Program-made: the position numbers and the translations under genes
Shown here: positions 8,210 through 18,975 of the stretch, piece by piece
How the letters are laid out: each line of letters opens with the position of its first letter
How positions within the stretch are numbered: position 1 is the stretch's first letter
NCBI GenBank assembly: GCA_945871105.1
Contig: CAMBUO010000009.1
Location: forward strand, 1 to 50,109
Origin: an uncultured Clostridia bacterium
GTDB lineage: Bacteria > Bacillota_I > Bacilli_A > RF39 > UBA660
DNA length: 50,109 nucleotides
Direction: 5' to 3'
Notes under the pieces: generated by a model
The model's input: only the letters and a program-made list of their open reading frames with translations
Database searches by the model: none
What the model was told of the DNA's origin: nothing

Positions 8210-8497
8210 ATGGATTATTTATTAATTATGTTAGTTATTTTTGGTATAATTTTACTTATATCTTTAATAATATTAATTGTAAGACTTAATTTTACAATTA
8301 GTAAGATTGATAGTTTATTAGATGATATTGCTAAGAAATTAAATACAGTTAATCATGCTTTTGAAGTAGTTGATAAAGTTACAGATTCAATATCTTTAAT
8401 AAATGATCGAGTAGTAGATATAATTGCAACTTTTATTGCAAGTCTTTTTGCTAAAAGAAAAAATAAAAAAGAAGAAAGTGAAGAGGAGGAATTTTAA
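8210..8497 (+). CDS. small membrane protein (DUF948-like)
   Basis: single N-terminal TM and amphipathic helix; adjacent to YtxH-like gene. Confidence 0.5.
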   Translation: MDYLLIMLVIFGIILLISLIILIVRLNFTISKIDSLLDDIAKKLNTVNHAFEVVDKVTDSISLINDRVVDIIATFIASLFAKRKNKKEESEEEEF

Positions 8498-8498
8498 A

Positions 8499-8918
8499 AT
8501 GGCAAAAAAAGGTATAGGAAATTTATTTTTAGGGGTAGCAATAGGGGCTAGTTTAGGTATATTATTTGCTCCAAAAAAAGGAAAAGCAACAAGAAAAGAA
8601 TTAAAAAATAAAATGCTTGAATTAGTGGATAAAGCTAAAGATTTAAGTGTTTCCGATGTATCTAAATTGGTTGAAGAAAAAATTACCGAAATTAGAAAGG
8701 ATTTAAATGATTTAGATAAAGAAACAGTTCTAAAAATTGCAAAAGAAAAATCTGAAGTAATCAAAGAAAAATGTCAAGAATTAGTTGATTTAGCTATTTC
8801 TAAGGGAACACCAGTTTTAAAAGATGCTGCTATTGATGTTCGTGATAAAACAATTGATGTCATGAAAGAAATGATTAAAAAATTAGAAAATATAGAATTA
8901 GAAACGAAAAAGAATTAA
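8499..8918 (+). CDS. YtxH domain-containing protein
   Basis: MAKKGIGNLFLGVAIGASLGILFAPKKGKATRKELKNK; RBS aggagga. Confidence 0.8.
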   Translation: MAKKGIGNLFLGVAIGASLGILFAPKKGKATRKELKNKMLELVDKAKDLSVSDVSKLVEEKITEIRKDLNDLDKETVLKIAKEKSEVIKEKCQELVDLAISKGTPVLKDAAIDVRDKTIDVMKEMIKKLENIELETKKN

Positions 8919-8935
8919 TCAAAATTCTTTTTTTC
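8912..8935 (+). terminator. intrinsic terminator
   Basis: AAGAATTaatcaaAATTCTTTTTTTC. Confidence 0.7.
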
Positions 8936-8985
8936 TTGCTATTTTTATCTAATTTTTATATACTAAATAACTGTTGGTGATAAAT

Positions 8986-10839
8986 TTGAATATTGATCAA
9001 AAGAAAGAAATTATCTTATCTCCTTTTAATAAATTTAAAAATATAATTGATAATATGAATGATAAGCAAATAATAGATTTATTTACAGATGTTAATCTCA
9101 TGAATTTAAGTGATTGTTTATATATTATTAAAGATAATATGCAATATATTGTTTGGAAAGAAAATATATTAAAAAAGTTATTATTTATAAATGAATCACT
9201 TATACATTATCTCAATTATTATTTTGGATTAATTAATATAGTTAATGAAGAATTAGCTATTAAATTATGTGATTATTATTATAACAAAAATATTAAGATA
9301 ATAAAAAGAATTATGCCTTTTATAGGTATAACTAAAAGAATTGAATTATATAAAAAATATGATTTTACTATTAATGAATTAAAATATTTAGGTTTAAATA
9401 CGCAAAAAGAAGTTTTAGAATATTTATTTTCTATTAATCCTAAAATTACATCTCTAGCTATTTATTCTTATTCAGATATAAAATCATTAATAAATAGTAA
9501 TTATAATATACCTAAAGTATTTTTATATGAAAAAAAATTTGTTGATAAGATTAGTACAATAGAAAACGTTAAAGATTATCGCTTATTTATGGATAATTTT
9601 CAAAGTAAATATGATTCTTCTTATATTGAAAACGTTAGAAAAAAATATTATGAAAAGGAAATAGTGAGTTATAATCCAGAAAAAAAATTATTAATACGTT
9701 ATGCAAATTTTATGATTGAAATAGAAAAAAATCCAAATTTTGAATTAGTTATAGACAAATATTTTAATTTTTATAATAGTGATGATGATCCTTTAAAAAA
9801 AATTATACTTAATTTTTGTTTAAAAAAAGATTTTAATGGTTTAAAAGAATTTTTAATATTAGAATCTAATTATCGTTTAACTAATATGATAATTGATTAT
9901 CATTTTGAAGATATTCCTTATAATTTCTTTATGGATTTAAAAAGATTATTGAAATTTCAAGAAACAGAAGGTAGGACTTTAACTGGTGAAGAAATTGAAC
10001 TTTATAATTTAATTATTAATTTAGATAATTTAAGTTATGAAGATAAATTAAAACTTCATGAAAAACTTAAAAATATAAATATTATGGAAAAGTATTATGA
10101 TAATTATCATCTAGCTAAAAATAGTAATGCTCTTTTAATAAAAAAATATATGTTAACAGAAGATAAATTAAAGAATTACTATAAGGAGGATGTTTCTATA
10201 AAATTAGGAGTTCCTGTTTATGTTTTAGATGGTGAACCTTTTTATGCTTTAATTAAATCTTTAGAAATTAAAAAGTCTGAAATATTAAAACATAATGATT
10301 TAGTCTCTTATGTTGATGGTGCTTCTTTTTCTTTAGATGGATCAATTAAACTAAAAACTTTTTATGATCCAAGAATTAACTATAATATTATTTATGGTGA
10401 TTTTCCACTTAATCAATTAGTTCATATTTATCCAGTTGATTCATATTCCCATTATAAAAGAGATACAGGATATTTGGCTACAACAAGGGTATTTGAATTT
10501 TGTACTCCTAAAAGATTATTAGAATGGGGATTAGATCATAATGAAATTATTATTTCTGAGCATAATAGTAAACGTCATGATGAATTAAATAATAATTTAA
10601 AAACGCCAATACCTATTGGTATATATTGCTATGATGTTATTACTGAAAATGATATTATAAGTTCTCAAAAAACAGGTTTACCAATTGTTGTTGTTAAAAC
10701 AAAGAATTATCCTTTAGAAAAAGATGATTCTAAATTAAATGAATATGCTACTGTAGGATTAATCTTTGGTTATCAAAAAGAATATGATTATATAACTTTA
10801 GAAAGGGAAGACGATATGTTTTTAAAAAGAAAAATTTAA
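8986..10839 (+). CDS. hypothetical protein
   Basis: long ORF, likely TTG start at 8986 after ggtgat RBS. Confidence 0.7.
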   Translation: MNIDQKKEIILSPFNKFKNIIDNMNDKQIIDLFTDVNLMNLSDCLYIIKDNMQYIVWKENILKKLLFINESLIHYLNYYFGLINIVNEELAIKLCDYYYNKNIKIIKRIMPFIGITKRIELYKKYDFTINELKYLGLNTQKEVLEYLFSINPKITSLAIYSYSDIKSLINSNYNIPKVFLYEKKFVDKISTIENVKDYRLFMDNFQSKYDSSYIENVRKKYYEKEIVSYNPEKKLLIRYANFMIEIEKNPNFELVIDKYFNFYNSDDDPLKKIILNFCLKKDFNGLKEFLILESNYRLTNMIIDYHFEDIPYNFFMDLKRLLKFQETEGRTLTGEEIELYNLIINLDNLSYEDKLKLHEKLKNINIMEKYYDNYHLAKNSNALLIKKYMLTEDKLKNYYKEDVSIKLGVPVYVLDGEPFYALIKSLEIKKSEILKHNDLVSYVDGASFSLDGSIKLKTFYDPRINYNIIYGDFPLNQLVHIYPVDSYSHYKRDTGYLATTRVFEFCTPKRLLEWGLDHNEIIISEHNSKRHDELNNNLKTPIPIGIYCYDVITENDIISSQKTGLPIVVVKTKNYPLEKDDSKLNEYATVGLIFGYQKEYDYITLEREDDMFLKRKI

Positions 10840-10914
10840 CTTTACATATAAATGTCTAATTACTTTTCAATTATCAAAAATTAGTTTATAATGAAATTAA
10901 GGTATGAGGATTAT

Positions 10915-11607
10915 ATGAAAGATATTGATTTAAGTAGTATGATTAATTTAACAAAACAAGTATTTACTTTAATAGAACAAGAGTATCAAGTGTTTTTATC
11001 TTCGGAAAAGAAAGAGAATCTCGATAATCTTGATTATAATAGTTTTTATAAAGTAATAAATGATGATAATTTACCACCTATTTATTTTAATCAAGTTAAT
11101 TATCTTTTAAATCTTAAATTAGATAATTTACCAAATACTATTTATGGTAATTATTTAAAAAACAAAGATTTATCTTCTATTTATTTAGAATTAGTACCTT
11201 TTTTTTGTTTTAATTATTTAGCTGGTGATATAAATTTTTTAAAACTTGGTTTAATTCAATTAGAAATAAATAATTTTTGTACTAAAAATAATTTATTATT
11301 TTCACCTATTTTTTGTTATAAAGAATTAGAAGTAGCTTTTTTATTATCTTCAACTATTTTAAAAGATTTACCTTATAATATTATTTTTATAGATAGTGAA
11401 GTAGAAATATTTAATTATTTAGCTGAAGAAAAAGGTATAGAAGTTGCTAAGTTATATCATGATATAGTAAAAAAAATAAATAATAAATATAAAAGTTTTT
11501 CTAGAAATAATAATAATTTAGTTGATTTTTTAAAATTTTATGAAACAATTAATTATGAAGATATATTAGATCTAATTTATGATTTTGTTAATTCAAAAGT
11601 CATATAG
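10915..11607 (+). CDS. hypothetical protein
   Basis: long ORF; ATG at 10915 preceded by tgagga. Confidence 0.6.
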   Translation: MKDIDLSSMINLTKQVFTLIEQEYQVFLSSEKKENLDNLDYNSFYKVINDDNLPPIYFNQVNYLLNLKLDNLPNTIYGNYLKNKDLSSIYLELVPFFCFNYLAGDINFLKLGLIQLEINNFCTKNNLLFSPIFCYKELEVAFLLSSTILKDLPYNIIFIDSEVEIFNYLAEEKGIEVAKLYHDIVKKINNKYKSFSRNNNNLVDFLKFYETINYEDILDLIYDFVNSKVI

Positions 11608-11641
11608 ATCTTTTTTTTTAATATAATTAATTGGTGATGAA

Positions 11642-12115
11642 ATGAAATTTAGAAATATTGAATCGCGTCGTATATTTATATTGTTTTTAATAATTCCTGT
11701 TAGTATAGGTTTTTTAGCTTTTTTATTAACGAGAAATAATAATTTTGATTCTTTAGTAAAACCACCTTTTATGCCACCTAGTTTTTTATTTCCTATTGTT
11801 TGGACTATTTTATATATTTTAATGGGAATATCGAGTTATCGTATTTATGAATCAATAAGTTATCATCGAACAACTTGTTTAATAATTTATGCACTTAATT
11901 TATTTTTAAATTTTTTATGGCCTTTAATCTTTTTTAACTTAGAAGCTAGATTATTTGCTTTTATCTTTATATTATTTTTAGATGTTGTTGTTTTCTTCAT
12001 GATTCTTTGTTTTTATGGAATAGATAGAAAAGCTGGTTTATATCAAATACCTTATTTTTTTTGGTTATTATTTGCAACTATTTTAAATTTTAGTGTTTAT
12101 TTTTTAAATAGATAG
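11642..12115 (+). CDS. TspO/MBR family membrane protein
   Basis: KPPFMPPSFLFPIVWTILYILMGISSY ... NLFLNFLWPLIFF TspO signature. Confidence 0.88.
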   Translation: MKFRNIESRRIFILFLIIPVSIGFLAFLLTRNNNFDSLVKPPFMPPSFLFPIVWTILYILMGISSYRIYESISYHRTTCLIIYALNLFLNFLWPLIFFNLEARLFAFIFILFLDVVVFFMILCFYGIDRKAGLYQIPYFFWLLFATILNFSVYFLNR

Positions 12116-12138
12116 TTTATAATATTCATGGTGGTTTT

Positions 12139-13323
12139 ATGAATATTATTTTTCATATAGATGTTAATAATGCTTTTTTATCTTGGAGTGCGGTTTATTT
12201 ATTAAAAAATGGTTATCAAACTGATATTCGAACGATTCCTAGTGTGATAGCTGGTGATCCTAAGAAAAGACATGGAATAGTATTAGCCGTTAGTTATCCG
12301 GCTAAATCATTTGGTATTAGAACTCCCGAAACTTTATATACTGCTCGAGGTAAATGTAAAAATTTACAAGTTTTTCCGCCAGTTTTTTCTTTTTATAAGG
12401 AAATGTCTGATAAATTATATACTTATTTTTTAACGATTACACCTGATGTTGAAAGATATTCAATTGATGAATGTTTTTTAGATTTAACAGGAACTAATTA
12501 TTTATATGATGATATTTTAAAACTAGCTTATGAAATGAAAGATTATATTAAAAATACTTTTGGTTTTACGGTGAATATAGGAATTGGTAATAATAAATTA
12601 TGTGCTAAAATGGCTGGTGATTTTTCTAAACCTGATAAAGTTCATACTTTATTTTCAGATGAGATTAAAACTAAAATGTGGCCACTTCCGATTGAAGATT
12701 TGTTATATATTGGGAAAAGTAGTAGTAGTTTATTAAGAAAAATAGGAATAAATACGATTGGGGACTTAGCTACTTGTAGTCCTGATTTATTAAAAAAACA
12801 TTTTAAAAATCGCGTTTTTGATATGCAAGAAGCTGCAAATGGAAAAGATGACTCTAAAGTAATTAGTAAAAATGGTAAAAATAAATGTCTTAGTTATTCC
12901 GAAACTTTAGAAAGTGATACTAATGATAGAGAGTTTTTAAAAAAGAAAATATTACATATGTGTGAAAAATTAGGTCTTCGTCTAAGACAAGATAATTTAT
13001 ATGCTAAAACGATTGCCATTACGATTAAAACTAATTATTTTCAAGATTATTCCCATCAAAAAAAGATTTTAAATCAAACTAATGATACAATGGAATTATA
13101 TCAAGAAGCTTTAAGTATTTTCGAAGAAACTATTGGCTCTAATTTAATTAGAAATATTGGAGTTCGAGTATCGGATTTAGTTAATTATAAAAATAAACAG
13201 ATTTCTTTGTTTGAAAATAATAGTAAAAATCAAGATGATATTTGGAAAACAATTGATTCTATTAATACTAAATATGATGATTTAAAAATTATGCCGGCTA
13301 TTTTTTATAAAGATGATAAATAA
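12139..13323 (+). CDS. dinB: Y-family DNA polymerase (DinB/UmuC)
   Basis: IFHIDVNNAFLSW, SYPAKSFGIRTPETL, YSIDECFLDLTG, FTVNIGIGNNKLCAKMAGDFSKPD. Confidence 0.88.
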   Translation: MNIIFHIDVNNAFLSWSAVYLLKNGYQTDIRTIPSVIAGDPKKRHGIVLAVSYPAKSFGIRTPETLYTARGKCKNLQVFPPVFSFYKEMSDKLYTYFLTITPDVERYSIDECFLDLTGTNYLYDDILKLAYEMKDYIKNTFGFTVNIGIGNNKLCAKMAGDFSKPDKVHTLFSDEIKTKMWPLPIEDLLYIGKSSSSLLRKIGINTIGDLATCSPDLLKKHFKNRVFDMQEAANGKDDSKVISKNGKNKCLSYSETLESDTNDREFLKKKILHMCEKLGLRLRQDNLYAKTIAITIKTNYFQDYSHQKKILNQTNDTMELYQEALSIFEETIGSNLIRNIGVRVSDLVNYKNKQISLFENNSKNQDDIWKTIDSINTKYDDLKIMPAIFYKDDK

Positions 13324-13396
13324 AAATATATTTTATGAATTTAAAGAAGTTGAATTTATTTTAATAGGTAATATATAGAAATTTTTTAAAAAAGTT

Positions 13397-13449
13397 ACGG
13401 AATGAAAAACAAAAATATCACGGAATAAAAAAAGAAAATATCACGGAAT
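13397..13449. repeat. three direct repeats with core ACGGAAT at 23-bp period
   Basis: ttACGGAATga (13397), atcACGGAATa (13420), atcACGGAATt (13443); exact 23-bp spacing. Confidence 0.8.
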
Positions 13450-13508
13450 TGAATTGCTTTATTTGATTTTTAATTGTATAATATAAGTAAGAAAAAGGAG
13501 GCGGACTT

Positions 13509-14786
13509 GTGGAAATTCAAAATTATAAAAAAAGAATTGTAGACGAGAAAATAGAAAAATATTTAAAATTGTTTGGAGCTATAGTAATTGAAGGACCAAA
13601 ATATTGCGGTAAAACATGGGCTGGTAGATATCATGCTGAAAGTGAAAGCTTACTTTATAATAAGACTGGTGAAAGTTCTAATGAAGTAGAGCTTGCTAAA
13701 ATATCACCAAACATAATTTTAGAAGGAAAAAAACCTAAATTAATTGATGAGTGGCAAGAAGCAACTAATTTATGGGATGAAATTAGATATGAAGTTGATA
13801 AAACAGGTTTAAAAGGTCAATATATATTAACCGGTTCATCTACACCTAAAAGAAATGGAATATCGCATAGTGGTGCAGGAAGATTTGGAAAAATACAATT
13901 AAGGACAATGTCATTATTTGAATCAGGTGATTCAACTGGAGAAGTATCTTTAAAAGATGTATGCGATGGAAAAGAAATATCGAAAGCTACAGGGGATGTC
14001 AGTTTAAGAAATCTTGCTCATCTAATTATAAGAGGTGGATGGCCAAGTAATATAAGTTATTCATCAGATGATTCAAGAAAAATTGTTAAAGAATATATCG
14101 ATTTAATCATAAATGATGATTTATTAAGATTAGATGGTGTTAATAGAGATAAACATAAAGTAAAATTATTATTAAAGTCATTAGCTCGAAATGAAAGTAC
14201 AACAGTTACAAATTCAACATTAAGAAAAGATATAAAAGAAATAGATAATGAAGATATTGATATTGATACCGTAGCTTCTTATTTAAATGCTTTTGATAAA
14301 TTATTCTTACTTGATAATGATGAACCTTTTTCTACCAATATTAGATCAAGTATAAGAGTTAAGCAATCTGAAAAAAGACATTTTGCTGATCCATCAATTT
14401 CTTGTGCTTTGTTAAATTTAACCGAAGAAAAATTAATTAATGATTTAGAAACATTTGGTTTCTTATTTGAAGCAATGGTTGAGAGAGATTTAAAAATATA
14501 TGCAAATTCATTTGATGCTAAGGTATATCATTATCAAGATTATTTAAATAGAGAAATAGATTCAGTAATAGAATTAGAAGATGGTAATTGGTGTGCATTT
14601 GAAATTAAATTAGGTGTAAATCAGATTGAATCAGCTGCAAAAAATTTACTTGATATTCAAAATTCCATTAAAGCTGAAAATGGTAAAGCTCCATCAGTAC
14701 TTTGTGTTATATGTGGAATGTCTAATGCAGCCTATAAAAGATCAGATGGAGTATATGTAGTACCAATTACAGCACTTAAAAATTAA
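13509..14786 (+). CDS. AAA ATPase with DUF4143
   Basis: AIVIEGPKYCGKTWAG Walker A, LIDEWQEATNLWDEIR, GQYILTGSSTPKRNG, C-terminal nuclease-like domain EIDSVIELEDGNWCAFEIKLG; GTG start. Confidence 0.85.
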   Translation: MEIQNYKKRIVDEKIEKYLKLFGAIVIEGPKYCGKTWAGRYHAESESLLYNKTGESSNEVELAKISPNIILEGKKPKLIDEWQEATNLWDEIRYEVDKTGLKGQYILTGSSTPKRNGISHSGAGRFGKIQLRTMSLFESGDSTGEVSLKDVCDGKEISKATGDVSLRNLAHLIIRGGWPSNISYSSDDSRKIVKEYIDLIINDDLLRLDGVNRDKHKVKLLLKSLARNESTTVTNSTLRKDIKEIDNEDIDIDTVASYLNAFDKLFLLDNDEPFSTNIRSSIRVKQSEKRHFADPSISCALLNLTEEKLINDLETFGFLFEAMVERDLKIYANSFDAKVYHYQDYLNREIDSVIELEDGNWCAFEIKLGVNQIESAAKNLLDIQNSIKAENGKAPSVLCVICGMSNAAYKRSDGVYVVPITALKN

Positions 14787-14808
14787 AGTCATGAGTGACT
14801 TTTTTTCT
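14787..14808 (+). terminator. intrinsic terminator
   Basis: AGTCA-TGAG-TGACT followed by TTTTTT. Confidence 0.7.
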
Positions 14809-14991
14809 TGAAAATAAAACTATGTTAAAAAGTATTTAAATAAAATAATTATAATAAGTATTTTATATCTTTTTATTATTTTATATAGAAACTAGTTATT
14901 TAAAAAAATATAAAAGTAAGGTTTTAAAAATAAAAAAATAATGAAAAGTACTCAATATCTGTTATAATAATAAAGATGAAGGAGTGATTTT

Positions 14992-16299
14992 ATGTTTGAA
15001 GGATTACAAGATAGATTACAAAATATTATTCATAAAGCTAAAGGTTATGGTAAAATTACGGAAGATAACATAAGTGATATGGTAAAGGAAGTTCGTATTG
15101 CTTTACTTGAAGCTGATGTTAATTATAAAGTTGTAAAAGAATTTACAAATAAAGTTAAAGAGAAAGCTTTAGGAGAAGAGGTTAGTAAAAGTTTAAAACC
15201 AGGAGAAGTGTTTGTTAAAATTGTTAGTGATGAGTTAACTGATTTACTTGGTGGGGAAGCTGCTGAATTAAATACTAAAGGAGATCCGGCTATTTTAATG
15301 TTAGTAGGTTTACAAGGATCAGGTAAGACGACAACGATTGCTAAACTAGCTAATTTACTTCGCAAAAAGTATAAAAAGAAACCAATGATGGTAGCTTGTG
15401 ATGTTTATAGGCCAGCTGCCATTGATCAGTTAAAACAACTTGGGAAAGAATTAGATATTTTTGTTTATGAAAATGGATTAAATAATCCCGTTGAAACTAG
15501 TGAAGAAGCTATTAAATATGCTAAAGCAAATGGTTATGATTATGTTTTAATCGATACAGCTGGACGTCTTCATATTGATGAACCTTTAATGGAAGAACTA
15601 GAAAATATTAAGAATAAAGTTTCTCCTCAAGAAATACTTTTAGTAATTGATGCAATGATGGGTCAAGATGCTATTAATGTCATAACCGGTTTTAATGAAA
15701 TGGTTGATTTAACAGGGGTTATTTTAACAAAATTAGATGGCGATACCAGAGGTGGAGTTGCTTTATCAGCTAGACATTTAACCAATGTTCCTATTAAATT
15801 CATGGGTACAAGTGAAAAAATGGATGGTTTAGAATTATTTGATCCTAAAAGAATGGCTAATCGTATTTTAGGTATGGGCGATATTGTTTCTTTAGTTGAA
15901 AAAGCAACCGAAGCTATCTCAGAAGAAGAAGCTGAAAACTCTTTAAAGAAACTTCAAAAAGGAAAATATGATTTAAATGATTTTTTAAATCAAATGAAAC
16001 AAATTAGAAAGATGGGTCCCCTTGAAAATTTATTAAAATTAATTCCTGGAGCTAAAAAAATGGGACTTACTAATATTCAAATTGATCCTAAACAAATTGC
16101 TAGAATTGAAGCCATAATTTTATCCATGACGGAACAAGAAAAGAAAGATCCAAGTATTATTAAAGCTAGTCGCAAAACAAGAATTGCTAAAGGATCAGGT
16201 GTATCCGTAAGTGAAGTAAATAAACTATTAGAACAATTTGATAATTATAAAAAAATGGTTAAAAATATGATGAATGGTAACATGAAATTACCTTTTTAA
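14992..16299 (+). CDS. ffh: signal recognition particle GTPase Ffh
   Basis: MFEGLQDRLQNIIHKAKG; GLQGSGKTTTIAKLA; DTAGRL; M domain. Confidence 0.97.
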   Translation: MFEGLQDRLQNIIHKAKGYGKITEDNISDMVKEVRIALLEADVNYKVVKEFTNKVKEKALGEEVSKSLKPGEVFVKIVSDELTDLLGGEAAELNTKGDPAILMLVGLQGSGKTTTIAKLANLLRKKYKKKPMMVACDVYRPAAIDQLKQLGKELDIFVYENGLNNPVETSEEAIKYAKANGYDYVLIDTAGRLHIDEPLMEELENIKNKVSPQEILLVIDAMMGQDAINVITGFNEMVDLTGVILTKLDGDTRGGVALSARHLTNVPIKFMGTSEKMDGLELFDPKRMANRILGMGDIVSLVEKATEAISEEEAENSLKKLQKGKYDLNDFLNQMKQIRKMGPLENLLKLIPGAKKMGLTNIQIDPKQIARIEAIILSMTEQEKKDPSIIKASRKTRIAKGSGVSVSEVNKLLEQFDNYKKMVKNMMNGNMKLPF

Positions 16300-16308
16300 G
16301 GGGGATTT

Positions 16309-17052
16309 ATGAATATAGAAATAAAAGATTTAAATGTTGATGTTGAGAATAAAAAAGTTTTACAAGATTTTAATTTAAAGATAAAACCAGGCGAAATTCA
16401 TGCTATCATGGGTCCAAATGGAACCGGTAAATCAACTTTATCCAAAGTTATTATGGGCTATCCTGATTATAAAATTGTAAGTGGTGATATCTTAGTTAAT
16501 CAAGAATCTATTTTAAATTTAGAAATTGATGAAAGAAGTAAATTAGGAATATTCTTAGTTTATCAAAATCCTATTGAAATATCAGGTTTAACCAATAGTG
16601 AAGTCATTAAAGCTAGTTTAGATAGTAGAGAACATATTAGTTTATATTCTTTTATCAAAGATTTAGAAAAAGATGTTGATAATTTAATGATGCCAAAAGA
16701 AATGCTTCATCGAGGATTCAATGTAGGTTTTTCTGGTGGAGAAAGAAAGAAAAATGAAATTTTACAAGTTTTAATGCTAAAACCTAAATTTATTATTTTA
16801 GATGAATTAGATTCTGGTTTAGATGTTGATAGTTTAAAAATAGTATGTTCTAATTTAAATAATTATTTAAAAGATCATAAAGATACTTCTGTTTTAATCA
16901 TTACCCATTATACAAGAGTTTTAGAATATTTAAAACCCGATATTGTCCATATGATGAAAAACGGTACAATTGTGAAAACTGGTGATTATAGTTTAGCTAA
17001 ATTAATCGAAAAGCATGGATATACAAAGACGTTTGATATAGCTGAGGATTAA
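16309..17052 (+). CDS. sufC: Fe-S cluster assembly ATPase SufC
   Basis: MGPNGTGKSTLSKVIMG, VGFSGGERKKNEILQ, ILDELDSGLD. Confidence 0.95.
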   Translation: MNIEIKDLNVDVENKKVLQDFNLKIKPGEIHAIMGPNGTGKSTLSKVIMGYPDYKIVSGDILVNQESILNLEIDERSKLGIFLVYQNPIEISGLTNSEVIKASLDSREHISLYSFIKDLEKDVDNLMMPKEMLHRGFNVGFSGGERKKNEILQVLMLKPKFIILDELDSGLDVDSLKIVCSNLNNYLKDHKDTSVLIITHYTRVLEYLKPDIVHMMKNGTIVKTGDYSLAKLIEKHGYTKTFDIAED

Positions 17053-17056
17053 AATC

Positions 17057-17758
17057 ATGAATAAAATAGTAATAGATACCAATGAGTTTAATTTAATAAT
17101 AGATAAAAACGAAAATTATAGTTTAGAAATTATTAATACCCAGGTTTTAAATATAAAAGTATTAAGTAATATTACTTCCAAAGTAACGATGTTAATTCCT
17201 GAAACAAATATAAATATTAATTTAGAATTAGAAGCCAATAGTAATTTATTAATTAATCAATTATCAATTGATAATAATTTAAATTTAGATATTAATTTAT
17301 TAAAAAATAGTAATCTTCAATATATTATTAGTTTTTTAAGTTCTAATGATAGTCTTAATAATATTACTATTAATCATAAAGAAAGTAATTCACATTCAAA
17401 AGTAGTTGCTAATGCCGTTAATTTAAGTAAACATAAGTTATATTTAAGTATGAATGGAATTATTCCAAAAAATAGTTTAAATTGTTTTTTAGAAGAGAAT
17501 AGTAAAATTATTAATTTAAATAATGGAGATAGTAAGATAATACCTAATTTAATAATTGATAATAAGGAAGTAGTTGCTAATCATTCAGCTTTTATTGGTA
17601 ATTTCCAAGAAGATGAAGTTAATTATTTAAAATCACGAGGATTGAATCAAGAAACTATTAATGATTTATTATTAAAGGCAACTTTATTAAATGGTATGAA
17701 ATTAGAATATGATAAAGATAAATTTATATATTTTATAAGAAATTATAAAAAAAGTTAG
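17057..17758 (+). CDS. sufD: SufD-like Fe-S assembly protein (shortened)
   Basis: position in suf operon; C-terminal NHSAFIGNFQEDEVNYLKSRGLNQETINDLLLKA. Confidence 0.75.
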   Translation: MNKIVIDTNEFNLIIDKNENYSLEIINTQVLNIKVLSNITSKVTMLIPETNININLELEANSNLLINQLSIDNNLNLDINLLKNSNLQYIISFLSSNDSLNNITINHKESNSHSKVVANAVNLSKHKLYLSMNGIIPKNSLNCFLEENSKIINLNNGDSKIIPNLIIDNKEVVANHSAFIGNFQEDEVNYLKSRGLNQETINDLLLKATLLNGMKLEYDKDKFIYFIRNYKKS

Positions 17759-17769
17759 GAGGTGGAAAG

Positions 17770-18966
17770 ATGAATCGTGAAGATTTTCCTATGTTAAATG
17801 AAGATTATATTTATTTTGATAATGGAGCAACGACGTTTAAACCTAATCAAGTAATTCAAAGTGTTGTTGATTATTATACCAAATATACAGCTAATTCTCA
17901 TCGAGGTGATTATGATTTAAGTCAAAAAGTTGACTATTTATATGAAAGTACTAGAGATGTAGTCAAAAATTTTATTAAAGCCAATAATTCCAAAGAAATA
18001 ATTTTTACTAGTGGAACAACCATGTCTTTAAATATGATTGTATTTGGTTTTATGAAATACTTTTTAAAACCAGGTGATGAAGTTTTAATTACCAAAGCTG
18101 AACATGCTAGTAATGTTTTACCTTGGTTAGAACTTGAAAAAGAAATAGGCATAGTTGTTAAATATATACCTCTTGATGATAATCATAAAGTAACCGTTGA
18201 AAATGTTAAAAATAGTATTACTAAAAATACAAAAGTAATATCACTAGCTTATGTTACTAATGTTATAGGTGATGTTAGACCTATTAAAGAAATAGCCAGT
18301 TTAATTCATGCTAATAATGGTTTAATAGTTGTTGATGGAGCCCAAAGTGTTCCGCATATAAAAACGGATGTTACTTATGATGATATTGATTTTTTAGCTT
18401 TTTCTGGTCATAAAATGTTAGCTCCAACGGGGATAGGAGTTTTATATGCTAAAGAAAAATATCTAGAATTAATGAAACCAATTAGTTATGGTGGAGGTAT
18501 GAATAGTCGTTTTGAAAGCAATAAAGAAGTTGAATACAAAGAATTACCTCTAAGACTTGAAGCAGGGACCCAAAATATAGCTGGAGTTCTAGGACTTCAA
18601 GCAGCTATTAAATATATCGAAGAAATAGGTATTGATAAGATTCATGAACATGAAATTGAATTAAAAAATTATTTATTAACTAAATTAAAAGAAATAGATA
18701 ATATTGAAATCTATAATCAAGAATCTGATAGTGGAATCATCGTTTTTAATATTAAAAACATTTTTTCAGAAGATACATCAAGATATTTAAATCATTACCA
18801 TATCTGTGTTCGAGCAGGCAATCATTGTACCAAAATGGTAAAAGATGAAATAGGTATTAAAAATACTTGTCGCATAAGTTTTTATTTATATAATACGAAA
18901 GAAGAAATTGATAAATTAATAGAAGTTTTAAAAGATAATAAAAAAATATATGAAGTAATTTTATAG
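17770..18966 (+). CDS. sufS: cysteine desulfurase SufS
   Basis: YFDNGATTFKP, SHRGDYDLS, FSGHKMLAPTGIGVLY, RAGNHCTKM. Confidence 0.95.
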   Translation: MNREDFPMLNEDYIYFDNGATTFKPNQVIQSVVDYYTKYTANSHRGDYDLSQKVDYLYESTRDVVKNFIKANNSKEIIFTSGTTMSLNMIVFGFMKYFLKPGDEVLITKAEHASNVLPWLELEKEIGIVVKYIPLDDNHKVTVENVKNSITKNTKVISLAYVTNVIGDVRPIKEIASLIHANNGLIVVDGAQSVPHIKTDVTYDDIDFLAFSGHKMLAPTGIGVLYAKEKYLELMKPISYGGGMNSRFESNKEVEYKELPLRLEAGTQNIAGVLGLQAAIKYIEEIGIDKIHEHEIELKNYLLTKLKEIDNIEIYNQESDSGIIVFNIKNIFSEDTSRYLNHYHICVRAGNHCTKMVKDEIGIKNTCRISFYLYNTKEEIDKLIEVLKDNKKIYEVIL

Positions 18967-18975
18967 TGAGGTAAT

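Noticed and set aside
14787-14990. SRP RNA gene near ffh
   Set aside because: No GGTGCTG/GGAAGCAG-type SRP signature; only AT-rich spacer and a terminator
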